A DNA stretch of 7,087 nt from Gammaproteobacteria bacterium. GTDB taxonomy: Bacteria > Pseudomonadota > Gammaproteobacteria > Pseudomonadales > Pseudohongiellaceae. Made by a program: the position numbers and the translations under genes. The notes below the pieces were generated by a model. The model searched no databases and was not told where the DNA came from. It worked only from the letters and a program-made list of their open reading frames with translations. Location of the stretch: the NCBI GenBank assembly GCA_002727755.1, contig PBXX01000012.1:1-7087 (forward strand), in the 5' to 3' direction. Every line of letters starts with the position of its first letter. Position 1 is the first letter of the stretch. Shown piece by piece: positions 5,373 through 7,087 of this stretch.

Positions 5373-7087
5373 ATGTCGGACCTTACCCCTGAAAATAAAG
5401 ATGATATGTTGGAACAAGACCTGCGCCTCGAAGAGCGGAACAAGGAAGGGACGTATGAAAAGAGGACTGATCATTTTCATACAGACGGAACTACGGTATT
5501 TATAAATCGTTTGATTTATGAGGACTCGCCATACCTGTTACAGCACGCCCATAACCCGGTAAATTGGTTTCCTTGGGGAGCCGAAGCCTTCGAAGTTGCG
5601 CAGTCCACAAACCTTCCGATATTTTTATCAATCGGATATTCGACCTGCCATTGGTGTCATGTAATGGAAGTTGAAAGTTTTGACAATGTAGAAGTCGCAA
5701 AGGTCTTGAATGAGAGTTTTGTAAGTATAAAGATGGACCGTGAGCAGTACCCGGATATCGATGAAATTTATATGACGGGTTTACAGCTAATATCCGGTCA
5801 TGGTGGTTGGCCAATGTCGAATTTTTTGCTACCAAACGGTAAGCCGTTCTTTGCGGCGACATACTTTCCACCGCCAAATTTTGTCAAATTACTTTTGCAG
5901 ATTTCTGAACACTGGAAAAATAGACGGACTGAGTTGGAGGAAAGTGCAAATAAAATCAGTGACTCTATAGGGCGGATGATAGCGAGTGAAAGACGAACAG
6001 TACCGCTAGATGAGGGTTTATCCAAAACCGTCGCACAGGCTCTCTTTCATCGAGAAGACCGCAGTCATGGCGGATTGGCTGGTGCTCCAAAATTTCCACA
6101 AGAGCCCCTTTTATTATTTATGCTGGAGAGAGGAATAAGGGATAACAATTCAAATGCTATTGACTTTGTAACAAGAGCTCTCGAGGCGATGGGAAGGGGT
6201 GGTATCTATGATCAAGTCGCTGGTGGGTTTCATAGATACAGCGTTGATGCAGAGTGGCTCGTGCCTCATTTTGAAAAGATGCTTTATAATCAATCACAAC
6301 TGGCGCTATTGTATTTGTTAACCTATCGATTTTTTGGAGATAAATATTTTGCGCGAATTTGTAAGCAGACTATAAGATATGTTCTCAGAGACCTGCAGCT
6401 TCCAGAAGGAGGTTTTTATTCTGCCACTGATGCTGATAGTGAGGGTGCAGAAGGTCTATTTTTTACATGGGATAAAGATGAACTAAATAAGACACTGGGA
6501 AAAGACGAATTCGAACTGGTTATAGATGTTTTTGGGGTAAGTGAGGAAGGGAATTTTGAGGGGTCGAATATTCTTTATTTAACAAATTCTTTTGAACACT
6601 TTGAGAAAAAGTATGGAAGAGACTTTGAATTCAAACTAGATAGTATTTTGAATAAACTATACCAACTGCGGGAGCAGCGAGTTCATCCCTTACGTGATGA
6701 TAAGCTAATTGTAGCGTGGGCTTCAGCATTCATATCCACTCTGTGTCAGGCAGGACTCTACTTTGGAGAAAACGAGTGGATCCAATCGGCTGAGAAAGCG
6801 GTGAAGTTAATTCTAGGGAATTGTGTAGACAAAAACTTTAGATTAAGCCGCATTTATCTTAACAAAAAAGTGTCGATAGAGGGCCAGCTTGAGGACTATG
6901 TGAACCTCATAGACGCTTTACTTTGCGTATACGATTTGACGAGCAAGCAAGCTTATTTAGAGCAAGCGAACTTGCTTATGCAAAAATGTCTTGAAGAATT
7001 CTGGGATGCTCAGAAAGGGATGCTTTATTTAAGCCCATCCAATCAAGTCGGCCCGCAGTTAACGCGATCACTCAGTGCCACCGATGG
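5373..7087 (+). CDS. YyaL/DUF255 thioredoxin-domain protein, N-terminal 571 codons
   Basis: ATG at 5373 is the first start after an in-frame TAA at 5364, and the frame stays open to the right edge. Residues 1-42 are a charged leader that most relatives lack. The family usually begins near [21 protein letters not shown] (45-65). ATG at 5406 is a possible shorter start, and Shine-Dalgarno signals are weak for both. The thioredoxin-like domain (~43-205) has the redox motif C92-H-W-C95 followed by HVMEVESF, then the [17 protein letters not shown] and TYFP segments. The (alpha/alpha)6-barrel part shows APKFP (238-242), [17 protein letters not shown] (276-292), PHFEKMLY (298-305), ATDADSEG (351-358), DDKLIVAW (442-449) and LEDY (506-509), all family signatures. 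Where relatives have WNG after DDK, this copy has WAS. Relatives (YyaL, SPATA20) are about 670-700 residues, so roughly 100-130 are outside the window. The reaction catalysed is not established. No signal peptide is seen, so it is probably cytoplasmic. It is divergent from the Ldi-like gene, with 177 bp between starts. Confidence 0.93.
   Translation, partial: MSDLTPENKDDMLEQDLRLEERNKEGTYEKRTDHFHTDGTTVFINRLIYEDSPYLLQHAHNPVNWFPWGAEAFEVAQSTNLPIFLSIGYSTCHWCHVMEVESFDNVEVAKVLNESFVSIKMDREQYPDIDEIYMTGLQLISGHGGWPMSNFLLPNGKPFFAATYFPPPNFVKLLLQISEHWKNRRTELEESANKISDSIGRMIASERRTVPLDEGLSKTVAQALFHREDRSHGGLAGAPKFPQEPLLLFMLERGIRDNNSNAIDFVTRALEAMGRGGIYDQVAGGFHRYSVDAEWLVPHFEKMLYNQSQLALLYLLTYRFFGDKYFARICKQTIRYVLRDLQLPEGGFYSATDADSEGAEGLFFTWDKDELNKTLGKDEFELVIDVFGVSEEGNFEGSNILYLTNSFEHFEKKYGRDFEFKLDSILNKLYQLREQRVHPLRDDKLIVAWASAFISTLCQAGLYFGENEWIQSAEKAVKLILGNCVDKNFRLSRIYLNKKVSIEGQLEDYVNLIDALLCVYDLTSKQAYLEQANLLMQKCLEEFWDAQKGMLYLSPSNQVGPQLTRSLSATD

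Noticed and set aside
5500..6025. Two minus-strand frames (125 and 75 codons) opposite the YyaL-like gene
   Set aside because: Fully inside a strongly conserved plus-strand gene; no recognisable motifs.
1..7087. CRISPR array, tRNA/rRNA genes, transposase or integrase
   Set aside because: No regularly spaced repeats, no cloverleaf or rRNA-like stretch, and no mobile-element protein seen on either strand; the rearrangement at ~3185 has no visible insertion-sequence ends.

Overview
The window looks like chromosome from a Gram-negative bacterium, most likely a marine-type gammaproteobacterium. The reasons are an outer-membrane DUF5916 protein, a HemP-type heme-uptake peptide behind a Fur-box-like site, the start of a TonB-dependent receptor, a Tat/lipoprotein signal and a moderately AT-rich base composition. 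The taxonomic placement is inferred from gene content only.

Layout. (a) 1-1592, minus: the N-terminal 530 codons of a CBM9-like/DUF5916 outer-membrane protein. It has no ATG start and runs off the left edge. (b) 1718-2542, minus: an exported class I methyltransferase-fold protein (COG4798 type), read in the same direction with a 125-bp gap. (c) 2543-2767: a divergent regulatory region with a 12-bp palindrome, a good Fur-box-like dyad and a second dyad of the same size and spacing. (d) 2768-2932, plus: hemP/hmuP. (e) 3032-3299, plus: a scar. The well-translated start of a TonB-dependent receptor (about 52 codons) runs straight into the last ~38 codons of a 2-Cys peroxiredoxin in a different frame. 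(f) 3342-5195, minus: a large Tat-exported, probably lipid-anchored protein related to linalool dehydratase/isomerase. The two cysteines line up, but other active-site positions are replaced, and it ends in CPCC. (g) 5196-5372: a divergent promoter region with a 17-bp dyad. (h) 5373-7087, plus: a YyaL/DUF255 thioredoxin-domain protein, cut by the right edge.

How the genes fit together. hemP is normally the first gene of an iron/heme-uptake unit, and the receptor expected after it is present only as a stub, so that unit seems to have lost its transporter by a deletion or rearrangement. An assembly chimera would look the same and must be excluded. The linalool-dehydratase-like gene and the YyaL-like gene are divergent, share 177 bp of upstream DNA, and both belong to families with an (alpha/alpha)6 barrel. 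Whether they work together is unknown. The most novel item is the divergent linalool-dehydratase-like lipoprotein; the best-supported oddity is the receptor/peroxiredoxin junction.
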